A stretch of DNA of 57,478 nt from Thermomicrobiales bacterium (GCA_020432165.1 JAGQGU010000009.1:1-57478); one strand, 5' to 3'; positions 42,807 through 51,130 are shown, counted from the first letter of the stretch. The notes: generated by a model from the letters alone, not told the origin. Made by a program: numbers and translations.

Positions 42807-43720
42807 GTAGGGGATGCAGCGGTACTGGCTCGGGGCAGGCGATGGTTCGCCAGATTCGCCGTCACGATGCCACCAACCACCAGCGCTACACCAACTCCCG
42901 CGACGAACGGGAGCGATTCTCCGAAAACGGGGACGGCGATGATCGCGACGAGTGCCGGACTCATGGCCCCAACCGTGGCAGCGGTGATCGCACCCAGGCG
43001 ACGAATGCTGATGGTGTAGGCGATGCTGGAGATCACACCGGTACCGATGCCCTGCATGAGCGCAAAGCCCAGGATATCGGATGTCGGTGCGGTCAGGAGG
43101 TTTGAAGCCGTTGCTCCGGAAACAAGCAGCAGCAATGCGGCCATGGCCGAGGGGAGGCAGACCAGGAGCGTCGCCGTAATCGGATCGAGACGGGCGCGCT
43201 GCAATCCGATCGTGTAGACGGCCCAACACAGCGCTGCCAGCATGAGCACCCAGGCACCAGCTATGTGCGTGGAGTGGGCCGATGCTGCCACCATGGCGAA
43301 TAGTCCAGTCAGGATTGCGGCGTAGCCGAGCAGCGATGTAAGCCGAAAGCGTTGGTGGAAGAGAACAAAGCCGATACACGCGACGTAGAGCGGCGGCATA
43401 CCGGGGTTGATCACACCCACAAACGTGGCGCTGGTGAGATCGCCACCGATGGCGGTCAGGAGATAAAAGGGAAGCCCAGCGCCAATGGCGATGAGAAGGC
43501 AGGCAGCGACGGGTGCCTGTCGCACCTGGCGAATAGCCCGCGGGAGGAAGGGCAGGAGTACGACTGTCGGTACGCCAAAGCGGATAACGGCCACATCCAC
43601 GATGGTGAGTTGGGAGAAGGCGATGGCACGCATGGTCAGCGCGAATCCGACCCAGAGGATAACGGTGACGATCATCGCCGACCATCCGGCAATATCCAGG
43701 CTTCTGTGGGTATCCGACAT
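42803..43720 (-). CDS. EamA/DMT-family transporter
   Basis: 305 residues from ATG 43720 (CGGAG, spacing 7). Ten hydrophobic helices in two repeats of five, as in RhaT/RarD-type drug/metabolite exporters. The second EamA half opens at HIAGAWVLMLAALCWAVYTI. It probably exports an amino acid or small metabolite. It lies 72 bases behind the XRE-cupin regulator in the same direction, a frequent arrangement in which the regulator controls its transporter. Confidence 0.88.
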   Translation of the reverse strand: MSDTHRSLDIAGWSAMIVTVILWVGFALTMRAIAFSQLTIVDVAVIRFGVPTVVLLPFLPRAIRQVRQAPVAACLLIAIGAGLPFYLLTAIGGDLTSATFVGVINPGMPPLYVACIGFVLFHQRFRLTSLLGYAAILTGLFAMVAASAHSTHIAGAWVLMLAALCWAVYTIGLQRARLDPITATLLVCLPSAMAALLLLVSGATASNLLTAPTSDILGFALMQGIGTGVISSIAYTISIRRLGAITAATVGAMSPALVAIIAVPVFGESLPFVAGVGVALVVGGIVTANLANHRLPRASTAASPT

Positions 43721-43792
43721 CGTGACACTCCGGTGACGGCAGGAGTTCCTGCCGGGCATTCAACATCCGGAGAGATGTCCTCGATCTGATCT

Positions 43793-44362
43793 CTAGTCCA
43801 CGCGTGCCAGATAGTAGGCACAGAGTTCATCACCGCGATTCTCGAATCGATGCTCGCATTCACCGTCGAATGAGATCGAATCACCGGCATTCAGATCGTA
43901 CTCGGTCCCGTTGATCGTGAGTGTGAGCGTGCCTGTTTCCACCGCGATGTGCTCGCGCGCACCGGGTCGGTGCGAGGGGAAGACACCGGCATCGACATGG
44001 GATGGCATTTCCACCCGCATGTACTCGAACTCAAGCCCTCGAATCGTGGGTGCCAGGCTACGACGTGTCCAGCCCGAAGGATCGGTCACCGTCGGTTGCT
44101 GGCTGTGTCGCAGCACAATCACCTGATCGGTTTCCGGCGGCGAAATGAGATCGACCAATCGTAATCCCAATCCGCGCGCTACCCGATCCAGAACCACGAT
44201 CGTTGGCACCTTACCGCCCGTTTCGATCGCGGAAATCATCGCGCGGCTCACACCGGTTTTGGTGGCGAGTGCCTCCAGTGTGAGATTTTGGCCGATGCGT
44301 TCGTTCCGTAGCCGAATACCGAGGGCTCCGAGATCAACGGCTGAACCATGTGGATCAGTCAA
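43793..44362 (-). CDS. XRE-family regulator with cupin domain
   Basis: 189 residues from TTG 44362 with AGGAG 6 bases upstream. No other in-frame start has a ribosome-binding site. N-terminal HTH (about 12-70: LRNERIGQNLTLEALATKTG, SRAMISAIETGGKVPTI) and C-terminal cupin (about 105-185, HRPGAREHIAVETGTLTLTI). This layout (PuuR-like) senses a small ligand with the cupin pocket and controls a linked enzyme or transporter, here presumably the EamA exporter. The palindrome CACTATAGTG just upstream is a candidate operator. Confidence 0.9.
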   Translation of the reverse strand: MTDPHGSAVDLGALGIRLRNERIGQNLTLEALATKTGVSRAMISAIETGGKVPTIVVLDRVARGLGLRLVDLISPPETDQVIVLRHSQQPTVTDPSGWTRRSLAPTIRGLEFEYMRVEMPSHVDAGVFPSHRPGAREHIAVETGTLTLTINGTEYDLNAGDSISFDGECEHRFENRGDELCAYYLARVD

Positions 44363-44388
44363 GGATTTCTCCTGAAGTAGAATTACAC

Positions 44389-44398
44389 CACTATAGTG
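44389..44398. promoter_or_regulatory. CACTATAGTG palindrome (candidate XRE-cupin operator)
   Basis: Perfect 10-bp palindrome 27 bases upstream of the XRE-cupin start and also upstream of the divergent GH114 gene. An autoregulatory operator is a reasonable guess. Confidence 0.4.
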
Positions 44399-44512
44399 TC
44401 GGATGTCAATGTGCCAGAATGGCGCTAGATGCATTCTACCCGGCGGGTGTCCGCTGGTGGTCCCCATCAAGGTCCTGGAAACATATCTCCTGCACGGAAG
44501 GGGAGGTTGTTG

Positions 44513-45373
44513 GTGCGAATCCTGTCCATAGTCCTCGTGGTATTCGTATTGCTCGGAGCATCCGGTTTGGTCAGCGCGGCGGAGCCTGACACCTGGACGT
44601 TGCCTCCGACCACTGGCGTGCTGGACTATCAGCTGGGCGGCACATACGACACCCTGCCAGATGGCACGCCGATTGATGTGGTCGCGCGGGATGTCACCGC
44701 CTCGCCGCTGGTGGGTGCGTACAACATATGCTATCTCAACGGCTTTCAGACGCAGCCGGAAATGCTCGACCAGTGGCTCGACTTGCCCGTCGATGTGCTG
44801 TTACGCGATAGCAGTGGCGAACCGGTGGCCGATCCTGACTGGCCGGATGAGTACATTCTCGATCCGTCGACGATTGAACAGCAGGAGGCCATCCTGACCA
44901 TGATCGCGCCGCAGATTCGCGCCTGTGCCGAAGCGGGGTTCGATGCGGTCGAGTTCGATAATCTGGACACGTTCCTTCGCTTTCCCGAGCTCGATGCTGA
45001 TGGCGCATTGGTGCTGGCACACAGATACATCGATCTCGCGCACGAGCACAACCTGGCGGTGGCGCAAAAGAACACCGCTGAACTCGCCCATCTCAAGGAA
45101 GATATGCCGATGTTGCTTGTGGATGTGCCCGTCTTCGATTTTGCTGTGGCAGAATCTTGCGCGGTCTACGACGAATGCCAGCTCTACACCGAGGTCTATG
45201 GCGATCACGTCCTTCAGATCGAGTATCCGGACGAGTTAGCGGGTGCCGAAATGACCTTCGCCGATGTCTGCACGATGGAGAACCGCGCACCGTTGGCGAT
45301 CTTGCGCGATCGCAATCTGGTTAGCCCGGACGATGCGGACTATGTGTATGAGGCGTGCTCACCACGCGCGTGA
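44513..45373 (+). CDS. Secreted GH114-family glycoside hydrolase
   Basis: 286 residues from GTG 44513, with GGGGAGG 6 bases upstream. Signal peptide at about 1-22 (ILSIVLVVFVLLGASGLVSA). The TIM-barrel family pattern is clear: GFDAVEFDNLDTF with acidic catalytic residues, NLAVAQKNTAEL, and VFDFAVAESCAVYDECQLY with the conserved Glu and Cys pair. GH114 enzymes cleave alpha-1,4-polygalactosamine of microbial exopolysaccharides. It may act on the biofilm or cell envelope of this or other bacteria. Single gene, divergent from the XRE-cupin regulator. Confidence 0.87.
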   Translation: MRILSIVLVVFVLLGASGLVSAAEPDTWTLPPTTGVLDYQLGGTYDTLPDGTPIDVVARDVTASPLVGAYNICYLNGFQTQPEMLDQWLDLPVDVLLRDSSGEPVADPDWPDEYILDPSTIEQQEAILTMIAPQIRACAEAGFDAVEFDNLDTFLRFPELDADGALVLAHRYIDLAHEHNLAVAQKNTAELAHLKEDMPMLLVDVPVFDFAVAESCAVYDECQLYTEVYGDHVLQIEYPDELAGAEMTFADVCTMENRAPLAILRDRNLVSPDDADYVYEACSPRA

Positions 45374-45424
45374 CCCGATGATGTTTGCCCGTATTGCTCG
45401 TGTGCACCGCTGCCTTGGAGCGTT

Positions 45425-45470
45425 GGCCCGCACTTTACGGGCGGGCAGCCCATGCGCCAAGCATGAGTCT
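45425..45470. repeat. REP-like palindrome after GH114 gene
   Basis: GCCCGC-ACTTTAC-GGGCGGGC (about 45429-45449) lies in the gap between convergent genes. It is the TTTAC/GTAAA-loop type also seen at 3.9, 11.8, 51.3 and 55.2 kb. Confidence 0.6.
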
Positions 45471-45509
45471 GAGTCGGTTACTGGGTGGGAACGCCGTTGC
45501 GCGCGTGTG

Positions 45510-46025
45510 TCATCCCCCATGCGCCAGAATCTGGAGGGAGATCACGATAAAGCCCAGACCCGCCTCCGCGCCAAGCACGATCAGCTTCTGGAGGAAGGTT
45601 AGCTCCAGTTTGCGCACAGCCAGGAAGCCGATACCGACTAACGAGACCAGTAACCAGCCAGCCGACCATTTCAGCGCTGAAACGGCATCCCAATCGGTGA
45701 AATGCGCGATCGCCAGGAGCACGAATGGCACAGTCACCGCACCAACTGCCCCAAATGTGGTTCGCACCATATGCCCGAACTCGGCGCGCGTGGGAAAGGT
45801 CTCGTGCACGACGATGTGAGAGACGACATCCGCCACAAACATGGAGAGCAGCAGACCGAAGACGGTTACGGCCAGCGTCCGCGCCGCCGGCCCGGCCTCG
45901 GCATGACCATGTGTCGTGAGGGCGATCACCACCGCCAACGAGGCGAAGGTGAGGTAGATGCGTTCCTTCAGCGCTGCCGCACGACCCGCGCGCTCGTGTT
46001 CGTCAGGATGAGGATTGGTGTGCAT
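45510..46025 (-). CDS. Membrane protein of unknown function
   Basis: 171 residues from ATG 46025 (AGGAGC close upstream). The His/Asp-rich hydrophilic start MHTNPHPDEHERAG is followed by about five helices, with a HGHAEAG loop after the first and SHIVVHETFPTRAEF in the middle. The histidine-rich loops hint at a metal or proton-linked role. I do not recognise the family. It is convergent with the GH114 gene. Confidence 0.75.
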   Translation of the reverse strand: MHTNPHPDEHERAGRAAALKERIYLTFASLAVVIALTTHGHAEAGPAARTLAVTVFGLLLSMFVADVVSHIVVHETFPTRAEFGHMVRTTFGAVGAVTVPFVLLAIAHFTDWDAVSALKWSAGWLLVSLVGIGFLAVRKLELTFLQKLIVLGAEAGLGFIVISLQILAHGG

Positions 46026-46099
46026 GCGTGCTCCTGAATTGCAGTGGGAGATATAGCTATCGGCATCGTACCATGGCCGATGCCTCCCGCCTGGTGACC

Positions 46100-46167
46100 G
46101 TGACGTCAAGGTGACCGGGGTGACGTAAGGAGAGAAATGCGCCGCCACAACCCGGTCATCTTGATGA
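46100..46167. repeat. Class-B inverted-repeat element, copy 2
   Basis: Left arm GTGACGTCAAGGTGACCGGG (46100-46119) and right arm AACCCGGTCATCTTGATGA (46149-46167), inverted, about 29 bases apart. It sits just behind the stop codon of the helicase-like gene. Confidence 0.72.
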
Positions 46168-46171
46168 GCGG

Positions 46172-47290
46172 CTAGAAGAGTTCCACCTCTCCCGGTTTGG
46201 TGAAAGGGAGTGGCAGTGACCAGTACCAGCGATCCTTAACGCGAATACTCTGCACATTCATCTCCTCCTTTGCACGCCGAAGAATACGCGTGGTGTGACC
46301 TTCGGCAATAGCTGCGGCTTCGATTTCATACGGCCGCTTCATTCCGCCCGCCAAAAACGACTGCAGAAAAGCCTTTGCCTTGTCCCGTTCCTCCGATCCG
46401 GTGGTCGCGGTTTCGCGTGGTTTTCGCCAGCTAAACACATCCTCCAGACTCATCGAACTCGGGCCATGAAATTCCACCGCGCTATCCAGCGGCCGACTAA
46501 AGAGGAGCGGTGTGGGCGCGATAGCGTAGTTTGATTTGCTCACACCCAGCACTTTGCGGGTGGGAAGCTCCTCCTGCTGCATTTCGTCGGGCAATGGCAC
46601 CACCATCCAGACACTGCGCGCGAGGGCAGTGAAGGCCGTGCTCCCGAGCAATCGTTGCATCGATCGTTGATAGGCATCGCTCTTGCCGACATGCATGATC
46701 GCGATGACCGCTACACCGGTTTCCTCCAGCACCTGGATCAGCGGAGCCAGGCTATCTCGCACATCACCTTCGCTATTACGATCGCTGGCGGAGAGGAAGC
46801 TGCTGAGGGGATCGATCACGATCAGTCCGATATCCTGCGTGGTGATCACATGGCGGAGCAGATTGATGTCTGTCACCAGATTGATGGGTCGGTTCGTGAC
46901 GCCATCGGTCGATTTACCCGTGAGGCTGATGATGCGATCAACATCGGCTCCGTGCGCATCCAAACGGGTACGTACCACATGCTCAAGATCGTCTTCAGCA
47001 AGGAGCAGCAGGGTGTTTGTTACCGGCGCCTTCATGCCATCGGGCAGCGTTCCGCCGGTGCTGAAAGCAGCAGCCAACGCCATTGTGATCGTGCTTTTGC
47101 CATCACCGGCGTAGCCGCCCAGGATGGTGAGCATCCCTTTTGGCAGCCAGCCTGGCCAAAGCCAATCGATCTCCCGTGGCTGCACCTGACTGAGGCGAAC
47201 CAGGGTTGGAATTTCGGCGAGGCCGGAGGTAGGCAATTGGGGCAATGCATCGTAGTCGGCGAGTTGGTTAGCGAGTGTGGCGGTTGTCAA
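46172..47290 (-). CDS. RecA-fold ATPase/helicase, RepA-like
   Basis: About 372 residues, start taken at TTG 47290 (AGGAAGG upstream). Walker A GGYAGDGKST lies at about 56-65, then LLLAEDDLEHVVRTRL and Walker B GLIVIDPLSSFLSA. MHVGKSDAYQRSMQRLLGSTAF with sensor residues matches hexameric RepA/DnaB-like replication helicases of plasmids and phages. The C-terminal winged-helix-like part (about 310-372) is FLAGGMKRPYEIEAAAIAEG. It overlaps the CHC2 primase-like gene upstream by 23 bases, so the two form a replication-type module. No integrase or capsid gene is adjacent. Confidence 0.82.
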   Translation of the reverse strand: MTTATLANQLADYDALPQLPTSGLAEIPTLVRLSQVQPREIDWLWPGWLPKGMLTILGGYAGDGKSTITMALAAAFSTGGTLPDGMKAPVTNTLLLLAEDDLEHVVRTRLDAHGADVDRIISLTGKSTDGVTNRPINLVTDINLLRHVITTQDIGLIVIDPLSSFLSASDRNSEGDVRDSLAPLIQVLEETGVAVIAIMHVGKSDAYQRSMQRLLGSTAFTALARSVWMVVPLPDEMQQEELPTRKVLGVSKSNYAIAPTPLLFSRPLDSAVEFHGPSSMSLEDVFSWRKPRETATTGSEERDKAKAFLQSFLAGGMKRPYEIEAAAIAEGHTTRILRRAKEEMNVQSIRVKDRWYWSLPLPFTKPGEVELF

Positions 47291-47870
47291 AGGTGTGTCC
47301 TTCCTGTTCGAGCGCATGGAGCGCATCCATAAATGAACCATTGTTCAGATACCAACGGGTGAGTTCGATCACATCGCCACCGCGCTGACAGCCGAAGCAA
47401 TAGCCAACGTTCTTGATGAGATCGACATGGAAGCTGGGCGAAGAATCGTCGTGGTTTGGTAGAGGGCATCGGCAAATGGCTGCGTGAGGACCGCGCGGAG
47501 TCAGCGTGCAGCCGAGTGATTGCGTGAGAAAGAGATCGATAGGCCATCGTTGTCTGATCCGTTCGATCCTCTCACGACTGTTGCGCAGCTCGCCGCTCTG
47601 CCAGGCAGGTGCCAGTGGATGATGGCGTTGTCCCTCCAGCAGCTTTCGACGCCGAAGAAGTTCCGCCAGAATCACCTCGATCTGATAGCGAAAGTAGGTC
47701 TGGACCACGGTTGACTGACATTCTGGTTCGAGGACCAACCAGCGCTTGACCTCCAGACTGTCTTCCAGTTCGGCCACAGTCATCTGTCGTAGCGATTGTT
47801 CATAAGCGGACCGGGTCAGTCCGAGAGGGTAGCCGGTAAAGATCCGGTCACCGATATCTGGCTCGGGCAT
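47268..47870 (-). CDS. CHC2 zinc-finger protein, primase-like (no catalytic domain)
   Basis: 200 residues. The C-terminal half holds a CHC2 DNA-primase zinc finger: CRCPLPNHDDSSPSFHVD, then YCFGCQRGGDVIEL, giving the Cys-His-Cys-Cys set. The TOPRIM catalytic domain of DnaG is absent, so the protein alone cannot make primers. The N-terminal half (about 1-110) is helical and basic (YFRYQIEVILAELLRRRKLL). It is paired with a RepA-like helicase in an overlapping operon. It probably recognises DNA for that helicase in a mobile or phage-derived unit. Confidence 0.8.
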   Translation of the reverse strand: MPEPDIGDRIFTGYPLGLTRSAYEQSLRQMTVAELEDSLEVKRWLVLEPECQSTVVQTYFRYQIEVILAELLRRRKLLEGQRHHPLAPAWQSGELRNSRERIERIRQRWPIDLFLTQSLGCTLTPRGPHAAICRCPLPNHDDSSPSFHVDLIKNVGYCFGCQRGGDVIELTRWYLNNGSFMDALHALEQEGHTFDNRHTR

Positions 47871-47964
47871 GGGCGTGCTCCCTGGTTATGTGGGGTGGCT
47901 ATCGCGCGGATATGCGATAGAGAACATATGTTCTGCTATCTATACGCATTGAGCGAAAATTTTC

Positions 47965-48030
47965 TGCCAAGATGACCGGGGTTAGATAGGAGAGGGGGTG
48001 TTACGAGGAAGGTCGGTCATGTTGGCGTGG
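47965..48030. repeat. Class-B inverted-repeat element, copy 3
   Basis: Left arm TGCCAAGATGACCGGGGTT (47965-47983) and right arm AAGGTCGGTCATGTTGGCG (48009-48027), inverted and imperfect. It lies in the 280-base gap between the CHC2 gene and the DUF3800 gene. The rest of that gap is AT-richer and shows nothing else I can name. Confidence 0.68.
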
Positions 48031-48150
48031 ATGGTACGATTCCTAAATGTGCGAATGTGAGCAGGTATCTACTGGATTGTGGAAGTACTTCTAGAAAGAT
48101 CGCCTTCCAAATCGATAGTTGGCAAATATGTCGCGATTGGGTGAACTGAG

Positions 48151-48894
48151 GTGAAGGTTCTGTTCCTGGACGAATCTGGTGATCATAACCTCCGCAGGAT
48201 TGACCCAGCTTACCCAGTTTTTGTTCTGGGCGGCATTGTGGTGGACCGCTCATATCTTCATCACACGCTAACTCCAGCGGTTGACTCCTTCAAGAAGCAG
48301 TATTTTGATACCACTGACGTTATCTTCCACACATCGGATATTGTTCGCGCCAGGGGTGAGTTTTCGTATTTGGCGGACCCAGAAATCAGAGACACCTTCA
48401 TGCATGGGCTCAATCGCCTGGTTGCCGAAGCCGATGTGCGGGTGATGGCCTGTGTTATTGATAAACAAGCGCATGTTGACCAGTACGGTGATTTTGAGTT
48501 TGATCCCTATGATCTGGCACTAGAGGTCTTGATCGAGCGGTTTGTTAGAGAAATCGGACCCACATCACATGGAGGCATTATCGTTGCCGAACGTCGAGGT
48601 TCCGTTCTGGATGCTGCTATCGAGAGAGCCTGGGTTAACCTTTGCCGAACTGGTACCGATCGTGTATCTGCCACCAGGCTCAGTGACCGCATAGTTGATT
48701 TGGTGCTCAGAGATAAGAGGGCAAATATCGCCGGTCTTCAGCTCGCTGATCTAGTGGTGAGTCCGATTGCTCGACACGCTTTGGGAAAGCCGCCGAAAGA
48801 AGACTGGAGGATTGTGGAGTCCAAGCTATGTAGACGGGAATCAGGCAAATATGACGGACACGGGTTGGTGATATTGCCCAAAAAGAGAGGGTAA
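48151..48894 (+). CDS. DUF3800 domain protein
   Basis: 247 residues from GTG 48151 with a weak ribosome-binding site. It starts VLFLDESGDHNL, the DUF3800 hallmark with an acidic pair like RNase H-fold enzymes, and ends with IAGLQLADLVVSPIARHALG, the family's second conserved block. DUF3800 proteins are often found near defence or mobile elements, and an RNase H-like nuclease role has been proposed but not proven here. Base composition is visibly more AT-rich than the neighbours, suggesting transfer. It is bracketed by class-B elements at 47.97 and 49.0 kb. Confidence 0.85.
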   Translation: MKVLFLDESGDHNLRRIDPAYPVFVLGGIVVDRSYLHHTLTPAVDSFKKQYFDTTDVIFHTSDIVRARGEFSYLADPEIRDTFMHGLNRLVAEADVRVMACVIDKQAHVDQYGDFEFDPYDLALEVLIERFVREIGPTSHGGIIVAERRGSVLDAAIERAWVNLCRTGTDRVSATRLSDRIVDLVLRDKRANIAGLQLADLVVSPIARHALGKPPKEDWRIVESKLCRRESGKYDGHGLVILPKKRG

Positions 48895-49004
48895 GAGCCC
48901 CGCTTCGCAGTGCATCTTACCCTCAACAGGCCCTGCGTTTGCTGAGCCCGTCTCGCCAGTCGCGCTGGCAAGCTTCATGCTTAGGCTAACAACCGTGGAG
49001 GCCG

Positions 49005-49072
49005 GTGTCAACATGACCGACCCATTCCATGGCACCCCTCCCACCCGGAACCCCGGTCATCTTGACGTCGAC
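49005..49072. repeat. Class-B inverted-repeat element, copy 4
   Basis: Left arm GTGTCAACATGACCGACCC (49005-49023) and right arm CCCCGGTCATCTTGACGTCG (49051-49070), inverted. It lies between the DUF3800 gene and the broken LLM oxidoreductase gene. Together with copy 3 it brackets the DUF3800 gene. Confidence 0.7.
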
Positions 49073-49157
49073 TTAACTCATCCATTCACGGTATAGTGGT
49101 CATCACATACGAATTGTAAGTAGCTTCCTGAACGGAAGTAAACCGAGGTGACCACAT

Positions 49158-50116
49158 ATGACCATGATCAATGCAGGGCTTGTTCTCCCACGCGATAACC
49201 GCGGCTCGGCTGGACTTCTGGCAAACGTTCAGCAGGCGGAAGCTCGCGGTATCGAGCGTGTGTGGTCGACGGTCGGTGGCGCGTTCCCCGATCCCGTGAC
49301 GGGTTTTGCTGCAGCTGCCGCGACCACCGAGCGTATCGGCTCGGTACGTCCATCACCCCGGCCTATCCCATTCACCCGATCACGCTGGCGTCGCAGGTAC
49401 TGGCGCTGGAAGGATTGGCCCCTGGTCGTATCCGCCTCGGCATCGGCACGAGTCACCGACCCATCATTGAGGATCGCTTCGGTATCCCGATGGTGCGACC
49501 GCTGGCGTATCTGCGCGAGTATCTCACCGTTCTGCGTGGTCTGCTGTGGGAGGGTGCCAGCGAGTTCTCCGGTGATTTCTTTAAGGTGACGATGGAGTTG
49601 CCAGCGGGTATAGCGCCGACGAAGACACCCGTGCCGATTTCCGCGCTAAGAACAAATGCGTTCGAACTCGCTGGCGAGTTGAGCGATGGCGCGATCACCT
49701 GGGTGACACCGATTCACTACATCCTCAACACAGGTATCCCGGCGATGGAACGAGGCGCAGAGAAGGCCGGTCGCAGTCAGCGACCTCCTGTCATTGCCCA
49801 TGTGCCGGTCGCTGTCTCCGCCGATCGTGAGGCCGCACGGCAGGCATTCCGTAATCAATTTCCCATGTATAGCAAGCTGCCATTCTACGCTGCCATGTTT
49901 AGCGATGCCGGATTCCCGGTCACATCACGAGGTGAGATGACAGACGAACTGGTGGACGAGCTAGCGGTATCCGGCAGCGAGGCGGAGATTCGAGAGCGAT
50001 TGTTGAAGTTGCACGACCTCGGCATCGACGAGCTTCTGATCTCGCAGGTCATCGTGCACGATGCTGCGGAAGAGTTGGAGCAGCTCTCGGCGATTCTGGC
50101 GAATCGGATCTTGTAG
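49158..50116 (+). pseudogene. LLM-class flavin-dependent oxidoreductase, frameshifted
   Basis: From ATG 49158 the frame encodes INAGLVLPRDNRGSAG through AAATTERI, the start of a luciferase-like monooxygenase/F420-dependent oxidoreductase. At about 49337 the frame is lost. The expected continuation RLGTSITPAYPIHPITLASQ is found in the next frame and runs unbroken to 50116, including GRIRLGIGTSH and PVPISALRTNAFELAGELSDG. One missing base (for example a C in ATC-CGG) explains it. The combined protein would have about 319 residues, full family length. It is a true pseudogene, a very recent mutation, or a sequencing error; the rest is undamaged, so it is young. Confidence 0.85.
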
Positions 50117-50699
50117 ACCTGTCTGCATGCCTTCTCGTTGATTGGTTTTGTTGGAGGAGAGACAGAGGAGATCGTGAGATGAACTCGACCTCCTCTGCAC
50201 CCATAAACTTGATAGAGCCTGACGCTTTGATCGCATACGACCCCGACGGAGTGTTTACTGTCGCGATTCGTTCGAGTTCGTCGATGAAGCTCTGCCAGCC
50301 GGCGAGGACTCCAGCCTGCTGCTCGGGCGAGAAGCCTGGGGTCTCCTGCGTGAAGTGCATGCGAGTACCACCCGGGATTGCCGTCAGCTGAATAACAATT
50401 TGGGCCTGAACCGGCTCAGCCGGGCGATCGGTGAGGGTGAAGACGAGACGCTCGTCAGGCACGACTTCGATGAACTCACCGGCCCAGTCGATCGTGTGAC
50501 CATCGGGCAGAACCATTTGCGCAGTCCATGCGCGGCCGGGTTCGGCGATGAAATCGAGGCTGTCTAGCGGTACCTGCACATCCTTGCCGCCGAACCAACG
50601 CGCGAAATGCTCCGGTGTTGTCCAGGCAGCGAAGACTGCCGCGGGAGGTGCGGCGAAGTCGCGATCGATCTCTATACCGTTAGCGTTTGTTCCAGTCAT
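50049..50699 (-). CDS. SRPBCC/AHSA1-domain protein
   Basis: 216 residues. Residues 1 to about 150 match the AHSA1/START-like fold (IEIDRDFAAPPAAVFAAWTT, ARWFGGKD, GGTRMHFTQETPGF, GWQSFIDELE). The last about 65 residues (from SGSYAIKASG) are Ser/Arg-rich and lie partly antisense to the 3' end of the LLM gene, so this tail is probably a recent stop-codon extension. Paired with the ArsR gene (4-base overlap), as in many bacteria, where the ArsR-like regulator controls the lipid/hydrophobic-ligand-binding partner. Its ligand is unknown. Confidence 0.85.
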   Translation of the reverse strand: MTGTNANGIEIDRDFAAPPAAVFAAWTTPEHFARWFGGKDVQVPLDSLDFIAEPGRAWTAQMVLPDGHTIDWAGEFIEVVPDERLVFTLTDRPAEPVQAQIVIQLTAIPGGTRMHFTQETPGFSPEQQAGVLAGWQSFIDELERIATVNTPSGSYAIKASGSIKFMGAEEVEFISRSPLSLLQQNQSTRRHADRSTRSDSPESPRAAPTLPQHRAR

Positions 50700-51037
50700 T
50701 GTTTTTCCTTGTCAGTAAGTGTGGCCAGGTGATCGTCGAGTGCATCGAAGCTATCGCTCCAGAATTGCTGATAGTCGTCTATCCAGGCAGCGGCGGCGCG
50801 GAGGGGACGTGCATCCAGAGATGCGGGACGGTATTGGGCGTCACGTCCGCGGCTGACAAGCCCGGCATTCTCTAGCACCCGCAGGTGCTTGGAAACCGCA
50901 GCGAAGCTCATATCGAACGGCTTGGCGAGCTCCCCGACTGCAGCAGAGCCATGCGCGAGCTGCGCGAGGAGGGCCCTGCGCGTGGGATCGGCGAGCGCTG
51001 CAAAGGTTCGACTCAGCTCGTCGACCTGCATGTTCAT
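50696..51037 (-). CDS. ArsR-family transcriptional regulator
   Basis: 113 residues. Winged HTH is evident: FAALADPTRRALLAQLAHG, SAAVGELAKPFDMSFAAVSK, HLRVLENAGLVSRGRDAQYR. There are no CxC or other metal-binding cysteines, so it belongs to the non-metal ArsR group that accompanies AHSA1 proteins. AAGGAG precedes the ATG; either Met1 or Met3 could be the start. The stop overlaps the AHSA1 start. A 35-bp inverted-repeat operator candidate lies 18 bases upstream. Confidence 0.92.
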   Translation of the reverse strand: MNMQVDELSRTFAALADPTRRALLAQLAHGSAAVGELAKPFDMSFAAVSKHLRVLENAGLVSRGRDAQYRPASLDARPLRAAAAWIDDYQQFWSDSFDALDDHLATLTDKEKQ

Positions 51038-51054
51038 TACTCCTTTCTTTGATC

Positions 51055-51089
51055 ATTCAACCGATTGGTATAGAACTTATTGGTTGAAT
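51055..51089. promoter_or_regulatory. Candidate ArsR operator
   Basis: ATTCAACC (51055-51062) and GGTTGAAT (51082-51089) are perfect inverted 8-mers with a 19-base spacer. Within it TATAGAAC could overlap the promoter of the minus-strand ArsR operon. Spacing and position fit autoregulation. Confidence 0.5.
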
Positions 51090-51130
51090 ATAGAGAATTT
51101 CGCCGTTACTGTCAAGATTGAGACGGTGGA

